Shown: positions 23,396-32,677, counted from the first letter of the stretch. The stretch is DNA of 34,030 bases from Chloroflexota bacterium (GCA_003520455.1 DOUV01000126.1:1-34030); one strand, 5' to 3'. The notes: generated by a model not told the origin, from the sequence alone. Numbers and translations: made by a program.

Positions 23396-25519
23396 CTATA
23401 GCCAGCGCTCGAACCAGTCAAGGTACCGGTCCAGCCGGTAGACGCGATGCCACGGGCGGCCACTGCGGGAAAGATCGTGGGTCTCGTTGGGGAAGCGAAC
23501 GAACTCCGTGGGCACGCCCAGTCGTTTGAGGGCCATGAAAAGCTGTTCACCCTGTTCGACTGGGCAGCGGTAATCCTGCTCGGAGTGCACGACCAGGGTG
23601 GGGGTGCGGACGTTGCCGATATGCTGCATTGGCGAGCGATGGATGTAGGTCTCGGTGCTCTCCCAGGGCAACTGCTTGTCGAACTCGACCTGATCGAGGA
23701 GGAAGCCGATGTCACTGGTTCCGTTAAACGAATAGCGATTGAACAGGCAGCGATCCACAACGGCGGCCTTGAACTCTGGGTGCCGGCTGATAATCCAGGT
23801 CGCCGAGTAGCCGCCGTAGCTACCGCCCGCCACCGCCAATCGCGCCGGGTCGACGAAGTCGAACTGCTCGCACGCTGCCCGCAGGCAGGCAATATTGTCT
23901 TCGTAGTCCAGATCGCCCCAGGCGCCGCGCGTCGCAACCGAAAAGGCCTCGCCATAGCCGTGGTTGCCGCGGGTGTTGCAATGTACGACGGCGTAGCCGT
24001 GGGCGGCATATAACTGGAACTCGTGGCAGAAGACAGTGGCCCGCATCCCGCCAGGTCCGCCACCGGTGTACAGGATGATGGGATACTTCCGTCCCGGCTC
24101 ATAGCCGACCGGCGGGACCATCCAGGCGTCGATCGTGACGTCGCCCGACTGCACTTGAAACCGGTGCGAGGGAGAGAGCTCAAGCTCGGCCAGCAGTGGC
24201 CCATTGACGCTCGTCAACCGCCGCACCGCGGCCGGTCCCTCACCCCGCCGCTCGAGCCGGTAGAGATCGCCGGGGTTCAAATCCTCGCCCGCCAGGACCA
24301 CGATGGTCTCGCCGCTGGCATCGGTCGAAAAGGCGACGACGGCATGGTCGCCTTCCGTCAATGGCGTGGCCAAGCGCTCGGTGAGAGAGAGCGTGTTGAG
24401 TTGAACCCTGCCGCCCTCGTTGACCAGCACCAGCAGGCCGCTTCCGTCGGGCAGCCAGCGCGGGCCGTCATCGCCGCCATAGCGGCGCATGTCGGCGTTG
24501 CGCGAATAATCGCCGAGCGTGCGGTCCAGCCACTCGGTCGCACAGGTCGCGCTCCCGTCGGCGAGCGAGACCAGCCACAACCGCTGATTGCCGTAGTGGC
24601 CGATGACCGGATCGTTATGCCCACAGACGGCGATGGTGGTCCCATCCGGCGACCACGCCAGGTCGGTGCTGCGCATCTCCTGCAAGCCGAACAGTTCCTG
24701 TGGCTGCACCGGGGCCTCACCGTCCGCGTCGAGGATATAAATGAAGCTACTGCGTACGGCCTCACCGTTGGGGCGCAGATTGCCGACCGCTGCCAGGCGC
24801 CGCCCGTCGGGTGACCAGGCCGGTGCAAAGAGCTCAAATTCGCCGCAGGTCAGCAGGACCGGCGACGGCTTTGAGCCGTCCTCGGCGAACGGAATCCACG
24901 CCACCTGGCGACGATAGTCGCCGAAGAAGCCCGGCCCATCCGCCTTCCAGCGCAGCCGCCGCACAATCAAGACATCCCGGTTGAAACGCGCGTAGAGGTC
25001 ATTCTCGGCCGGCTCACCCTCGCTCAAATACTCCAGTGCCCGGGCCGGATCGACGAAGGTGGTAAAGGCCAGCCGACGCCCGTCGGGCGACCAGACGGGC
25101 TCGTGGACGCCGCCTTTCAGACTCGTCAGGCTCCAGGGATCGCCGCCCTCGGCCGCCACCACCATCAACTGAGGCCCGGTCCCCACGACCGAAACGGCGG
25201 GGCCGATAGCCGCGGACGGTGATCCGTTCGCGGAATCAGCCGCGCGTGACCCAGACGTCGCCAGATAAGCCACGAAACGGCCATCCGGGGACCAGCGCGG
25301 GTGGGTATCGAGCCCATCGCCGGCCGTCAGTCGGCGGGTTACCCCGTCGGCAAGCGTGGTGACGAAAATGTTGGACCGGTAGCGATTCTTCTCCGGGTCC
25401 ATCCAGGTGCGCAGCCAGGCGACCTGGGTTCCGTCGGGCGAGACTTGGGGATCATCCGCCATCTGGAACCGGAGCAGGTCGCGCGAAGTCAGGCGGCGTT
25501 TTGAAGGGGCGGGACTCAT
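23396..25519 (-). CDS. S9-family (prolyl oligopeptidase-type) serine peptidase
   Basis: This 707-residue two-domain peptidase has a beta-propeller with SPDG repeats (HPRWSPDGRFVAYLA, PVWSPDGRRLAFT, PAWSPDGRRLAAVG) that gates access to an alpha/beta-hydrolase domain. The triad is Ser567 in GGSYGGY, Asp649 in SEQDYRCP and His681 in NETHDLS. It is a close paralog of the operon A S9 peptidase, with a nearly identical opening (LTSRDLLRFQMADDPQVSPDG). No signal peptide is visible. The start at 25519 is supported by GGAGAG 9 nt upstream and by matching the paralog. It lies 38 bp after a HyuB stop in operon B. Confidence 0.92.
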   Translation of the reverse strand: MSPAPSKRRLTSRDLLRFQMADDPQVSPDGTQVAWLRTWMDPEKNRYRSNIFVTTLADGVTRRLTAGDGLDTHPRWSPDGRFVAYLATSGSRAADSANGSPSAAIGPAVSVVGTGPQLMVVAAEGGDPWSLTSLKGGVHEPVWSPDGRRLAFTTFVDPARALEYLSEGEPAENDLYARFNRDVLIVRRLRWKADGPGFFGDYRRQVAWIPFAEDGSKPSPVLLTCGEFELFAPAWSPDGRRLAAVGNLRPNGEAVRSSFIYILDADGEAPVQPQELFGLQEMRSTDLAWSPDGTTIAVCGHNDPVIGHYGNQRLWLVSLADGSATCATEWLDRTLGDYSRNADMRRYGGDDGPRWLPDGSGLLVLVNEGGRVQLNTLSLTERLATPLTEGDHAVVAFSTDASGETIVVLAGEDLNPGDLYRLERRGEGPAAVRRLTSVNGPLLAELELSPSHRFQVQSGDVTIDAWMVPPVGYEPGRKYPIILYTGGGPGGMRATVFCHEFQLYAAHGYAVVHCNTRGNHGYGEAFSVATRGAWGDLDYEDNIACLRAACEQFDFVDPARLAVAGGSYGGYSATWIISRHPEFKAAVVDRCLFNRYSFNGTSDIGFLLDQVEFDKQLPWESTETYIHRSPMQHIGNVRTPTLVVHSEQDYRCPVEQGEQLFMALKRLGVPTEFVRFPNETHDLSRSGRPWHRVYRLDRYLDWFERWL

Positions 25520-25557
25520 GCGTCAGACTCTCCAGTCTTTCCTCCAACGTTGAGGCC

Positions 25558-27204
25558 TTATTCGAGGCCATCCACACCATAGATCTTCCTGGCGGCCTGG
25601 GGTGTGACGAACCTCAGTAGCACGTCGCGCCGGACGGCCTCGGGGTCGCGCTCGTGCGGCGGTCCGAAGCCACCGCCACCGGGCGTGCGGATCACGCAGA
25701 TGTCGCCCGGCCGGAACTCGAGCGGTGGGAAGCGCTCGAGCCGCTCCCCGTTCAAGAAGACCGCACCCAATGCGCCGGGCCAGCCGCCCTCGAGACCGGG
25801 AGCGGGAAACTTCAGGAGATCGGGGCGCACGGTCAACGTGATGGGTTCCCGGGCAACGCACTTGAGCGCAAACTCCTGGCCCGGCCCGCCTCGATGGCGC
25901 CCAGGGCCGCCGCTGTCAGGAATCATCGCCTTGCGGAGCATCAGCACCGGGCAGCGCAGCTCCATGATCTCGGTCGGCGTGATGGTGCTGTTGTGGGGGT
26001 AAGCGACGGGCGGCCAGCCGTCCGCATCGCGCATCGCGCCGGTGCCACCGTGGGGCAACACGCTCACGGCGAAGGTCCCGAAGCGAGGATCCTCCCCGAA
26101 GAAGCGGAAGGGGAAGATGCCACCGGCCCCGGCGATGGCCTCATTGGGCAGCAGCGGTGCCAGCGCGCCGAAGATCAGAGGCGGGATGTGCTTGATCACC
26201 TTGGCACGTGCTCTGACCGGCGCCGGGAAGCGGCAGTTGAGGATCGAGCCTTCGGGGACCGACACGTGCAGCGGCCGCACCAGCCCGTCGTTGTTCGGGA
26301 TCATCGTCGCCAGCATACACTTGATGGGATAGACGGTGGTGGCGTAGGTGATGTTATACGAAGCGTTGATGGCGGCGTTGCGGTGCTGGGGGGTTGTGCC
26401 GGCGAAATCAAAGAACATGTCGCTGCGGCGCACTTCGATGTGCACACGCAGGGTGAATGGCTCAAAATAGCCGTCGCCCGTCACCTCGTAGGTGCTGCTC
26501 CCATCCGGCAGAGCGCTGATGGCCTGGCGCAGGGCACTCTCCGACCGGTTCAGGATTTCCCTTGCCAACTTGCGCAGGTCGTCCAGCTCATAGTCGCCCA
26601 GGAATTCTTGCAGCCGGCGAATCCCGACCTGGTGGGTCCCGACGATGGCGTGCAGGTCGCCCATCACCAGGTCGGGCACGCGGCAGTTGGCGGCGATGAA
26701 TTCATGCACTACCTCAACCGGCTCGCCGGCGCGATAGAAAAAGGTGGGCATCATGCGCGTGCCTTCCTGGAACATGTCCACTGCTTCCAGGTCGCCCCGG
26801 TGCCCCCCGACATCCTGCACGTGCGCGACGGTGCCGAAGAAGGCCACCAATTTGCCCTTGTGGAAGACGGGCGTGATTACATTGTAATCCGGCAGGTGGG
26901 TACTGCCGATCCAGGGGTCATTGGTAATCAAGACGTCGCCGGCCCGCAGCGTTTCTTTGGGAAACTTCCTCAGGATGGATTTCGTGACGATTGGCAGCAT
27001 CGTGCAGAACTGCGGCGGGCTCCATTGGGCCTGGGCCAACCCCGATCCATCCTGATCCATCAGCACGCAGCCAAAATCATGGCTCTCCCCGACGATGGTC
27101 GAGAAGGAGGTGCGGATGGTTGCCGTGTCGATCTCGTCGACCATGGTCACCAGCCGCTGCCACTGCATCTCCAGGATGATTGGGTCGAAGGTGCTCTGGG
27201 CCAA
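25558..27204 (-). CDS. HyuB-type hydantoinase B / oxoprolinase subunit (downstream of HyuA)
   Basis: This 548-residue HyuB-family protein has GESHDFGCVLMDQDG, TNDPWIGSTHLPD (about 94-106), GGHRGDLEAVDMFQEG, SGGPGRHRGGPGQ and C-terminal GGGGFGP. It is closest to the HyuB at 29389: both share AQAQWSPPQFCT and the ...GSTHLPD form, unlike the operon A pair. The start is a TTG at 27204, 5-6 nt after AGGAGAG; no better codon is near. It lies about 70 bp after the HyuA stop. Function requires a HyuA partner in characterised systems. Confidence 0.88.
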   Translation of the reverse strand: MAQSTFDPIILEMQWQRLVTMVDEIDTATIRTSFSTIVGESHDFGCVLMDQDGSGLAQAQWSPPQFCTMLPIVTKSILRKFPKETLRAGDVLITNDPWIGSTHLPDYNVITPVFHKGKLVAFFGTVAHVQDVGGHRGDLEAVDMFQEGTRMMPTFFYRAGEPVEVVHEFIAANCRVPDLVMGDLHAIVGTHQVGIRRLQEFLGDYELDDLRKLAREILNRSESALRQAISALPDGSSTYEVTGDGYFEPFTLRVHIEVRRSDMFFDFAGTTPQHRNAAINASYNITYATTVYPIKCMLATMIPNNDGLVRPLHVSVPEGSILNCRFPAPVRARAKVIKHIPPLIFGALAPLLPNEAIAGAGGIFPFRFFGEDPRFGTFAVSVLPHGGTGAMRDADGWPPVAYPHNSTITPTEIMELRCPVLMLRKAMIPDSGGPGRHRGGPGQEFALKCVAREPITLTVRPDLLKFPAPGLEGGWPGALGAVFLNGERLERFPPLEFRPGDICVIRTPGGGGFGPPHERDPEAVRRDVLLRFVTPQAARKIYGVDGLE

Positions 27205-27274
27205 TCCTACTCTCCTCTCGGGCTACCAACGGGAGTCCGTGGTTACACCGCACCCCGGCCCCGTCCAGCCTCGC

Positions 27275-29392
27275 CTACTCTTCGCCCTGCTCCGGTATGT
27301 CTGTGAAAGTCACGACAAGATTGAGATAGTCGTCGACGCGTGCCACCGCGTGGCCGCCGATCAGGGCGGTGGAGTCTTTTTCTTCGACAATTGCCGGCCC
27401 CACAACCCGCGCCCCCCCCGGCAGCCGCTCACGATCATAGACCGGCATCTCCACGAAATCGCGGACATCGGGCAGGTAGGCCCGGCGATGCCCTTTCAGG
27501 GCGGTCTCCGCGCCCTCGTCCTCCGACCGGGCCTTGGGGAGGTCGACCGCCGGCCGCGGACCGGTCGCTCGCAGCCGGCAAGTCATGATCTCGAGATCCA
27601 GGTGCTTGTGGGCATGGCCGTAGAGGGTCTCGTAGCGTGCGTAGAAGTGCGGCCGCAGTTGCCGGTCGAGATCCACATCGGCCAAAGATTTCCAGGGGAG
27701 GTCGACCACGATCTCGTGCCCCTGGCCGCGGTGGCGCATGTCGGCGCTGCGCTCGAAGCGCACCTGGTCTTCAGGGACTCCCGCTTCTACCAGGCGCGCG
27801 CGCCCCTCAGCTTCCAGGGCCTCGAAGACCTCGTCGAGCGCCTTCAACCGCTCCGGCGTCAGCCGGGCAACATAGGTCTGGGCGAAGTCGAAGGCCGCCG
27901 GGGCCGTCAGCAGGCCGAGGGCCGAGGTGACGCCGGCACCGGCGGGGCAGATGTACCCTTTCATCTTAAGCGCCCGCGCGATGCTATAGGCGTGGACCGG
28001 TCCGGCGCCACCAAACGCCAGCAGCGTCAGGCGCCGGGGGTCCTCACCGCGCTCGGCGACATGGACGCGCGTCGCCGAGATCATGTTCTCGTTGACGATC
28101 TGGTGGATGCCCCAGGCTGCTTGCGAGATGCCGAGATTCAACGCCTGCGCGACGGTCGCCACCGCGGTCTCAGCCGCGGCCGTATCCAGGCGCATCCGGC
28201 CGCCCAGGAAGTAGTCGGGATTGAGATAGCCCAGGAGCAGATTGCCGTCGGTCACCGTGGGCCTGGTGCCGCCGAGCGCGTAGCAGGCCGGGCCGGGATC
28301 GGCGCCGGCCGACTCGGGGCCGACCTTGAGCAGTCCCATCTGGTCGACCCAGGCGATACTGCCGCCGCCTGCGCCGATCTCGATCAGCTCAATCGCGGGG
28401 ATCCGCACTGGCAAGCCGCTGCCGCGCTTGAAGCGGTGGACCCTGGCGATCTCGAAAGTATGCGCCATCGCGGGCTGACCGTCCTTGACGAGGCACATCT
28501 TGGCAGTGGTGCCGCCCATGTCGAAGGCCACCAGGTCACGCTCTCCCAGTTGGTCGCCATAGAAAACCGCAGCCAGCGCTCCTGCCGCCGGGCCGGATTC
28601 AACCATGCGCACAGGCAACCGGGCGGCCGTCTCCGTGGTGGTGATGCCGCCGCTGCTGAGCATCAGGTAGAGGCGGTGCTTGAAACCACCCTCCACCAAC
28701 TCCTTCTCCATCCGTGCCACGTAGCGTGCGGCGAGCGGCTGGACATAGGCATTGGCGACGGCGGTGGACATGCGCTCGTACTCCCGAATCTCCGGAGCTA
28801 CATCGCTGCTGAGCGTCACGTAGCTGTCGGGGAGCGCGCGGGCAAGCCACTCGCCCGCCTGCTGCTCGTGCGTCGGGTTCTTGTAGGAGTGCAAGAAGCA
28901 GACGGCCACGGCCTCGACCCCGGCTGCGCGCAACCTCTCGATTGCTTGCCGGAGGCTCTCGTCATTCAACGGTTCCACCACATCGCCGAAGCTATCCAGC
29001 CGCTCTTTGACCTCGAACCGCCGGGTTCGCGGAATCAGCGGCTCGACCGGGGGCGAATGCAGGTCGTAGATGTCATAGCGCATCTCGCGCTGTGTATCCA
29101 GCGTATCTTTGAATCCCTCCGTCGTTACGAGAGCGGCCCGCGCACCCTTCCGCTCGATCAGGGCGTTGGTGATCAGTGTCGTGGCGTGGATGGCGGTCTC
29201 GATCACCTCACCGTCCGCGCCGGCCCGCTCCAGGAGCACCTGCCAGCCTTCCTGAACTGCCCGTGAAGGGTTCGCCGGGGTCGTCAGGGTCTTGTAGGTT
29301 TCCACCTGTCCCGTCGCGCGATCGATCAAGACAAAGTCCGTGAAGGTACCACCGATGTCGAAGCCAAATCGATATCTGCCTTTTGCCGTCAT
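27275..29392 (-). CDS. HyuA-type hydantoinase A / oxoprolinase ATPase subunit
   Basis: This 705-residue actin/hexokinase-fold ATPase subunit has the first phosphate loop FDIGGTFTDFVLID (11-24), HATTLITNALIERKG (69-83), ESGPAAG (265-271), the second phosphate motif DMGGTTAK (291-298) and GAGGGSIAWVD (340-350). In known systems HyuA phosphorylates the carbonyl oxygen of a cyclic imide, lactam or ketone, and HyuB completes hydrolysis or carboxylation. The ATG at 29392 overlaps the upstream HyuB stop as ATGA, so the two are translationally coupled. It is the only HyuA in the window against four HyuB proteins. 5-Oxoproline, hydantoin or another cyclic amide are all possible substrates. Confidence 0.92.
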   Translation of the reverse strand: MTAKGRYRFGFDIGGTFTDFVLIDRATGQVETYKTLTTPANPSRAVQEGWQVLLERAGADGEVIETAIHATTLITNALIERKGARAALVTTEGFKDTLDTQREMRYDIYDLHSPPVEPLIPRTRRFEVKERLDSFGDVVEPLNDESLRQAIERLRAAGVEAVAVCFLHSYKNPTHEQQAGEWLARALPDSYVTLSSDVAPEIREYERMSTAVANAYVQPLAARYVARMEKELVEGGFKHRLYLMLSSGGITTTETAARLPVRMVESGPAAGALAAVFYGDQLGERDLVAFDMGGTTAKMCLVKDGQPAMAHTFEIARVHRFKRGSGLPVRIPAIELIEIGAGGGSIAWVDQMGLLKVGPESAGADPGPACYALGGTRPTVTDGNLLLGYLNPDYFLGGRMRLDTAAAETAVATVAQALNLGISQAAWGIHQIVNENMISATRVHVAERGEDPRRLTLLAFGGAGPVHAYSIARALKMKGYICPAGAGVTSALGLLTAPAAFDFAQTYVARLTPERLKALDEVFEALEAEGRARLVEAGVPEDQVRFERSADMRHRGQGHEIVVDLPWKSLADVDLDRQLRPHFYARYETLYGHAHKHLDLEIMTCRLRATGPRPAVDLPKARSEDEGAETALKGHRRAYLPDVRDFVEMPVYDRERLPGGARVVGPAIVEEKDSTALIGGHAVARVDDYLNLVVTFTDIPEQGEE

Positions 29393-31044
29393 ACGATCTC
29401 GACCTCCACTGCATAGATCTGCCTGGCCGCCTCCTGCGTTACCAGGCCCAACTCCACATCTCGCTGCACTCGTTCCGGCTCCCGCTCGCGCGGCGGTCCA
29501 AAGCCGCCGCCCCCCGGCACGCGGATCACACACATATCACCCGGCCGGAATTCGAGCGGTGGGAAGCGCTCCAGGCGCTCTCCGTTCAGCCACACCTCAC
29601 CTACCTGCCCTGGCAGACCACCGTCCAACCCTGGCGCTGGAAACTTCAGCAGGTCGGGCCGGATCGTCAGGGTGATTGGTTCACCCGCCACGCATTTGAG
29701 TACGAACTCCTGCCCGGGACCGCCCCGCCGCCGGCCGGGACCACCCGAGTCGGGGAGCATCGCCTTGCGCAGCATGAGCACCGGACACTGGAGTTCCATG
29801 ATCTCGGCCGGGGTAATCGTGCTGTTGTGGGGATAGGCCACCGGCAACCAGCCATCGGAGGCCTTCATCGCCCCGGTGCCGCCGTGGGGCAGGACATGGA
29901 CGTTAAAGGTGCCGTACCGGGGATCATCGCCGCTGAACTGGAAGGGAAAGATCCCGCCAGCGGCCGCGATGACTTCGCCCGGCAGCAGCGGCGCCAGGGC
30001 ACCGAAGATGAGCGGTGGAATATGCTTCATCACTTTGGCGCGCGCCTTGACCGGTGCCGGGAACGTGCAGTTGACGATCGAGCCTTTCGGCGCCGTCACA
30101 TGAAGAGGTCGCACCAGCCCATCATTATTTGGAATGTATGGCGCCAGCATACACTTGATGGGATAGATAGCCGTGGCGTAAGTCAGGTTGAACGCTGTGT
30201 TGATCGCGGCGTTGCGGACCTGCGGCGAGCTGCCGGCGAAATCAAAATATATGTCACTGCCGCGCACTTCGATACGCACGCGCAATGTGAACGGTTCGAA
30301 GTAGCCGTCTCCCGTCACCTCGTAGGTGCTGGTTCCGTCGGGCAGGGCACCGATAGCCTGGCGCAGGGCCATCTCCGAGCGGTTCAGGATTTCCGCCGCC
30401 AGTTCGCGCAAATCGTCGAGTTCGTAGTCGTTGAGAAATTCCTGTACCCGCCGGGCACCGACGCGATGGGTCCCGACAATGGCGTGCAAGTCGCCCATCA
30501 CCAGGTCGGGCACACGGCAGTTGGCGGCGATGAACTCGTGGACCACCTTGACCGGTTCACCGCCCCGGTAAAAGAAGGTGGGCATCACGCGGGTGCCCTC
30601 CTGGAACATATCGACTGCTTCCAGATCGCCGCGGTGGCCGCCGACGTCGGAGACGTGGGCGGTGGTGCCGAAGAAAGCGACCAGCTTGCCCTTGTGAAAG
30701 ACGGGGGAGACCACGTTGTAGTCCGGCAGATGAGTACTGCCGATCCAGGGATCGTTGGTGATCAGGACATCGCCCGGTTGGAGCGTCTCCTTGGGGAACT
30801 TCTGCAACATGATCTTGGTGGTCAGCGGCATCATCGTGCAGAACTGTGGCGGGCTCCATTGGGCTTGAGCCAATCCCGCCCCATCCTGATCCAGCAGCAC
30901 ACAGCCAAAATCGTGGCTCTCTCCGACGATGGTCGAGAACGAAGTGCGGATAGTCGCCGTGTCGGTCTCATCGACGATGGTCACCAGCCGCTGCCACTGG
31001 ACTTCTAACGTTATTGGATCAATTGCTGTTGTTGGTACGAACAC
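29389..31044 (-). CDS. HyuB-type hydantoinase B / oxoprolinase subunit (upstream of HyuA)
   Basis: This 551-residue HyuB-family protein has GESHDFGCVLLDQDG, TNDPWIGSTHLPD (about 96-108), GGHRGDLEAVDMFQEG, SGGPGRRRGGPGQ and C-terminal GGGGFGP. The start is a GTG at 31044 with GGAGGAG 9 nt upstream. Its stop overlaps the HyuA start (ATGA), which makes it the most likely direct partner of HyuA. The arrangement HyuB-HyuA-HyuB is unusual and suggests either two alternative complexes or a three-subunit enzyme. Confidence 0.88.
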   Translation of the reverse strand: MFVPTTAIDPITLEVQWQRLVTIVDETDTATIRTSFSTIVGESHDFGCVLLDQDGAGLAQAQWSPPQFCTMMPLTTKIMLQKFPKETLQPGDVLITNDPWIGSTHLPDYNVVSPVFHKGKLVAFFGTTAHVSDVGGHRGDLEAVDMFQEGTRVMPTFFYRGGEPVKVVHEFIAANCRVPDLVMGDLHAIVGTHRVGARRVQEFLNDYELDDLRELAAEILNRSEMALRQAIGALPDGTSTYEVTGDGYFEPFTLRVRIEVRGSDIYFDFAGSSPQVRNAAINTAFNLTYATAIYPIKCMLAPYIPNNDGLVRPLHVTAPKGSIVNCTFPAPVKARAKVMKHIPPLIFGALAPLLPGEVIAAAGGIFPFQFSGDDPRYGTFNVHVLPHGGTGAMKASDGWLPVAYPHNSTITPAEIMELQCPVLMLRKAMLPDSGGPGRRRGGPGQEFVLKCVAGEPITLTIRPDLLKFPAPGLDGGLPGQVGEVWLNGERLERFPPLEFRPGDMCVIRVPGGGGFGPPREREPERVQRDVELGLVTQEAARQIYAVEVEIV

Positions 31045-31079
31045 AGATGTTGACTCCTCCTCTTCTTGAACAGATGAAG

Positions 31080-32498
31080 TCAGAGCTTGCGGAGTTTGTA
31101 GCGCTCATAGACGAGGTCGATAGACGTCTCGGAGCGCACAAACTCGGCTGCCACTCGCCTCCCGCCCGAGAAGGCGAGGAACTGCGACGTATGGTCGCCC
31201 AGTTCCACAGGAATGAAGGGCACAACACGGTCTTCATGGTGGAAGTGGATCTGTAGTTCCAGGATATCGCCCTTGCGCAGCACCTCACCCCGGATCGTAC
31301 TGCGAAACGACTCGTAGTCGCCGCACAGCTCGTTCAGTAACCGGTCGCGCCGGACGAATGGCAGATGCTCAGGGTCTTGGCCTAGCAGCCCGGCAAGAGC
31401 GTACATAGCCAGTTGGCCCATGGGATAGCCGTGGCCGTTGGCGAGGAGCACTACGCCGACCTGGCGATCTGGAACAACGGCCAGGTATGACGTGCCACCC
31501 ATCACCCCACCCCCGTGGCCGACCAGATCATTCCCGTAGAAATTGGGGTAGATCTGCAGACCGTAACCGTAGTAGCCGGCGTACTCGGGGGGGACATCAT
31601 CGCCTTGAGCCCATGTCTCAGCCTCTGGGAAGCCTGGTTCTTCCTCGTGTGGCAGCCGCACTCGTGGTTCCATCATCATCTGCAGCGATTCCGGACTGAT
31701 GAGCGGAGCGCCGGCCGTGGTACGGCCTTCGTTCAGAAAGAGGAGGGCGAAGCGGGCCATATCCTCGACACTACTCACGAGACCACCTGCGGCCGGAATC
31801 GGGCTGTAGAGATTGGACCCGACGAATAACGTGTTGTCTCGGTCGCGCAGGTAGGGGGTCGCGTGATCGGGGTCGCCTTCAACCTGCTCCCGGGTGAAAT
31901 AGCTCCGCTCCATGCCCAGCGGTTGAAGGATGTGCTCGGTTACATAGTCGACGTACGTCTGGCCGGTTACCTTTTCAATGATCGATCCCAGGAGTACATA
32001 GCCTTCGTTGAGGTAAAACCAGCGCTCACCAGGCGGAGCGTGGACCCAGGATTCCGCGCCGTGCATGAAGGTCAGCAGGTCTTCGTCGTCGGCGATGGGA
32101 AACCCGGCCATAAACCAGCGATCCGACATCTTGGACTCCGAAAATCCGAGTGCCGGGATGCCGCTTGTGTGAGACAGGAAGTGCCAGATGCCAATTGGCT
32201 GGCCAGCAGGTTTGAGTGGAAGGGCAATGTAGCGGTCAACGGGATCATCGAGCTGCAGCAGACCTCGATCTCGGAGCTGCAGAATCGCGACGGCAGTAAA
32301 AACCTTGGTGATGCTTCCGATGCCAAACAGAGTTTGCGGGGTGACCGCCAGCCGCCGCTCAAGATGACGGAACCCCAGGCCACTCTGGTGGACAACAGTG
32401 CCGTTCGCAACCAGGGCGAGACTGACGCCTGGCAGCCGGGTATCGATCATTCTGCCCAGGACAAAAGCCTCTAGCGCTGCGGCTCCGTTCCGATTCAT
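31080..32498 (-). CDS. Beta-lactamase-fold serine hydrolase (class C / D-aminopeptidase-esterase type)
   Basis: This 472-residue serine hydrolase has the three penicillin-recognising motifs: Ser62-x-x-Lys65 (GSITKVF), Tyr162-x-Asn164 (FYLNEGYVLLG) and His328-Gly-Gly330 (GHGGG). A C-terminal beta-barrel region of about 100 residues follows. The family covers class C beta-lactamases, D-aminopeptidases, D-Ala-D-Ala carboxypeptidases and esterases. No signal peptide or membrane helix is seen, so a cytoplasmic peptidase, amidase or esterase is more likely than a resistance or cell-wall enzyme. The ATG at 32498 has GGGGAGGA immediately upstream; the longer open frame from 32684 would start inside the promoter. 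First gene of operon B. Confidence 0.87.
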   Translation of the reverse strand: MNRNGAAALEAFVLGRMIDTRLPGVSLALVANGTVVHQSGLGFRHLERRLAVTPQTLFGIGSITKVFTAVAILQLRDRGLLQLDDPVDRYIALPLKPAGQPIGIWHFLSHTSGIPALGFSESKMSDRWFMAGFPIADDEDLLTFMHGAESWVHAPPGERWFYLNEGYVLLGSIIEKVTGQTYVDYVTEHILQPLGMERSYFTREQVEGDPDHATPYLRDRDNTLFVGSNLYSPIPAAGGLVSSVEDMARFALLFLNEGRTTAGAPLISPESLQMMMEPRVRLPHEEEPGFPEAETWAQGDDVPPEYAGYYGYGLQIYPNFYGNDLVGHGGGVMGGTSYLAVVPDRQVGVVLLANGHGYPMGQLAMYALAGLLGQDPEHLPFVRRDRLLNELCGDYESFRSTIRGEVLRKGDILELQIHFHHEDRVVPFIPVELGDHTSQFLAFSGGRRVAAEFVRSETSIDLVYERYKLRKL

Positions 32499-32640
32499 CT
32501 TCCTCCCCTCGATTGGGTCGGCAGTGCCCGCGGAGGGCACGCACTGCTCCATAGATCCAGGAGCGACGGGAAGATTTGGGCAATCCCCCGGCATTGTACG
32601 GCTGGCTCCTGTCGATAGGGCAACTCTGATCCAGCAACGT

Positions 32641-32653
32641 GTCAACAGTTGAC
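32641..32653. promoter_or_regulatory. GntR operator, perfect palindrome (downstream of operon B start)
   Basis: GTCAACAGTTGAC lies about 15-27 nt downstream of the predicted leftward start (near 32668). Its right half also forms the TTGACT of a possible rightward promoter. Its centre is 77 bp from that of the second perfect copy at 32718. Confidence 0.72.
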
Positions 32654-32677
32654 TTTTACCACCGGGTTGGGTAAACT
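32649..32677 (+). promoter_or_regulatory. Candidate rightward promoter toward the second GntR gene
   Basis: TTGACT (32649-32654, inside the operator) and TAAACT (32672-32677) are 17 bp apart. The -10 is a 4 of 6 match and overlaps the -10 of the leftward promoter. The leader to the regulator ATG would be about 350 nt, so a closer promoter may exist. Confidence 0.3.

Noticed and set aside
23353..24204. Upstream extension of the DUF1028 frame into the S9 peptidase gene
   Set aside because: It is out of frame with the peptidase, low in complexity, and the true DUF1028 N-terminus with a ribosome binding site is at 23352.
27095..29266. Long open frame of about 720 codons on the plus strand, opposite HyuA and the start of HyuB
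   Set aside because: It is antisense to genes with clear family motifs, shows no recognisable domain, and long opposite-strand frames are expected in GC-rich coding DNA.
29383..31008. Open frame of about 540 codons on the plus strand, and a similar one at 25654-27306
   Set aside because: Both are mirror images of HyuB genes; they resemble each other only because the HyuB genes do.
31080..32498. Antibiotic-resistance beta-lactamase
   Set aside because: The three motifs fit the broad serine beta-lactamase-like family, but there is no signal peptide and the operon context is peptide or amide catabolism.
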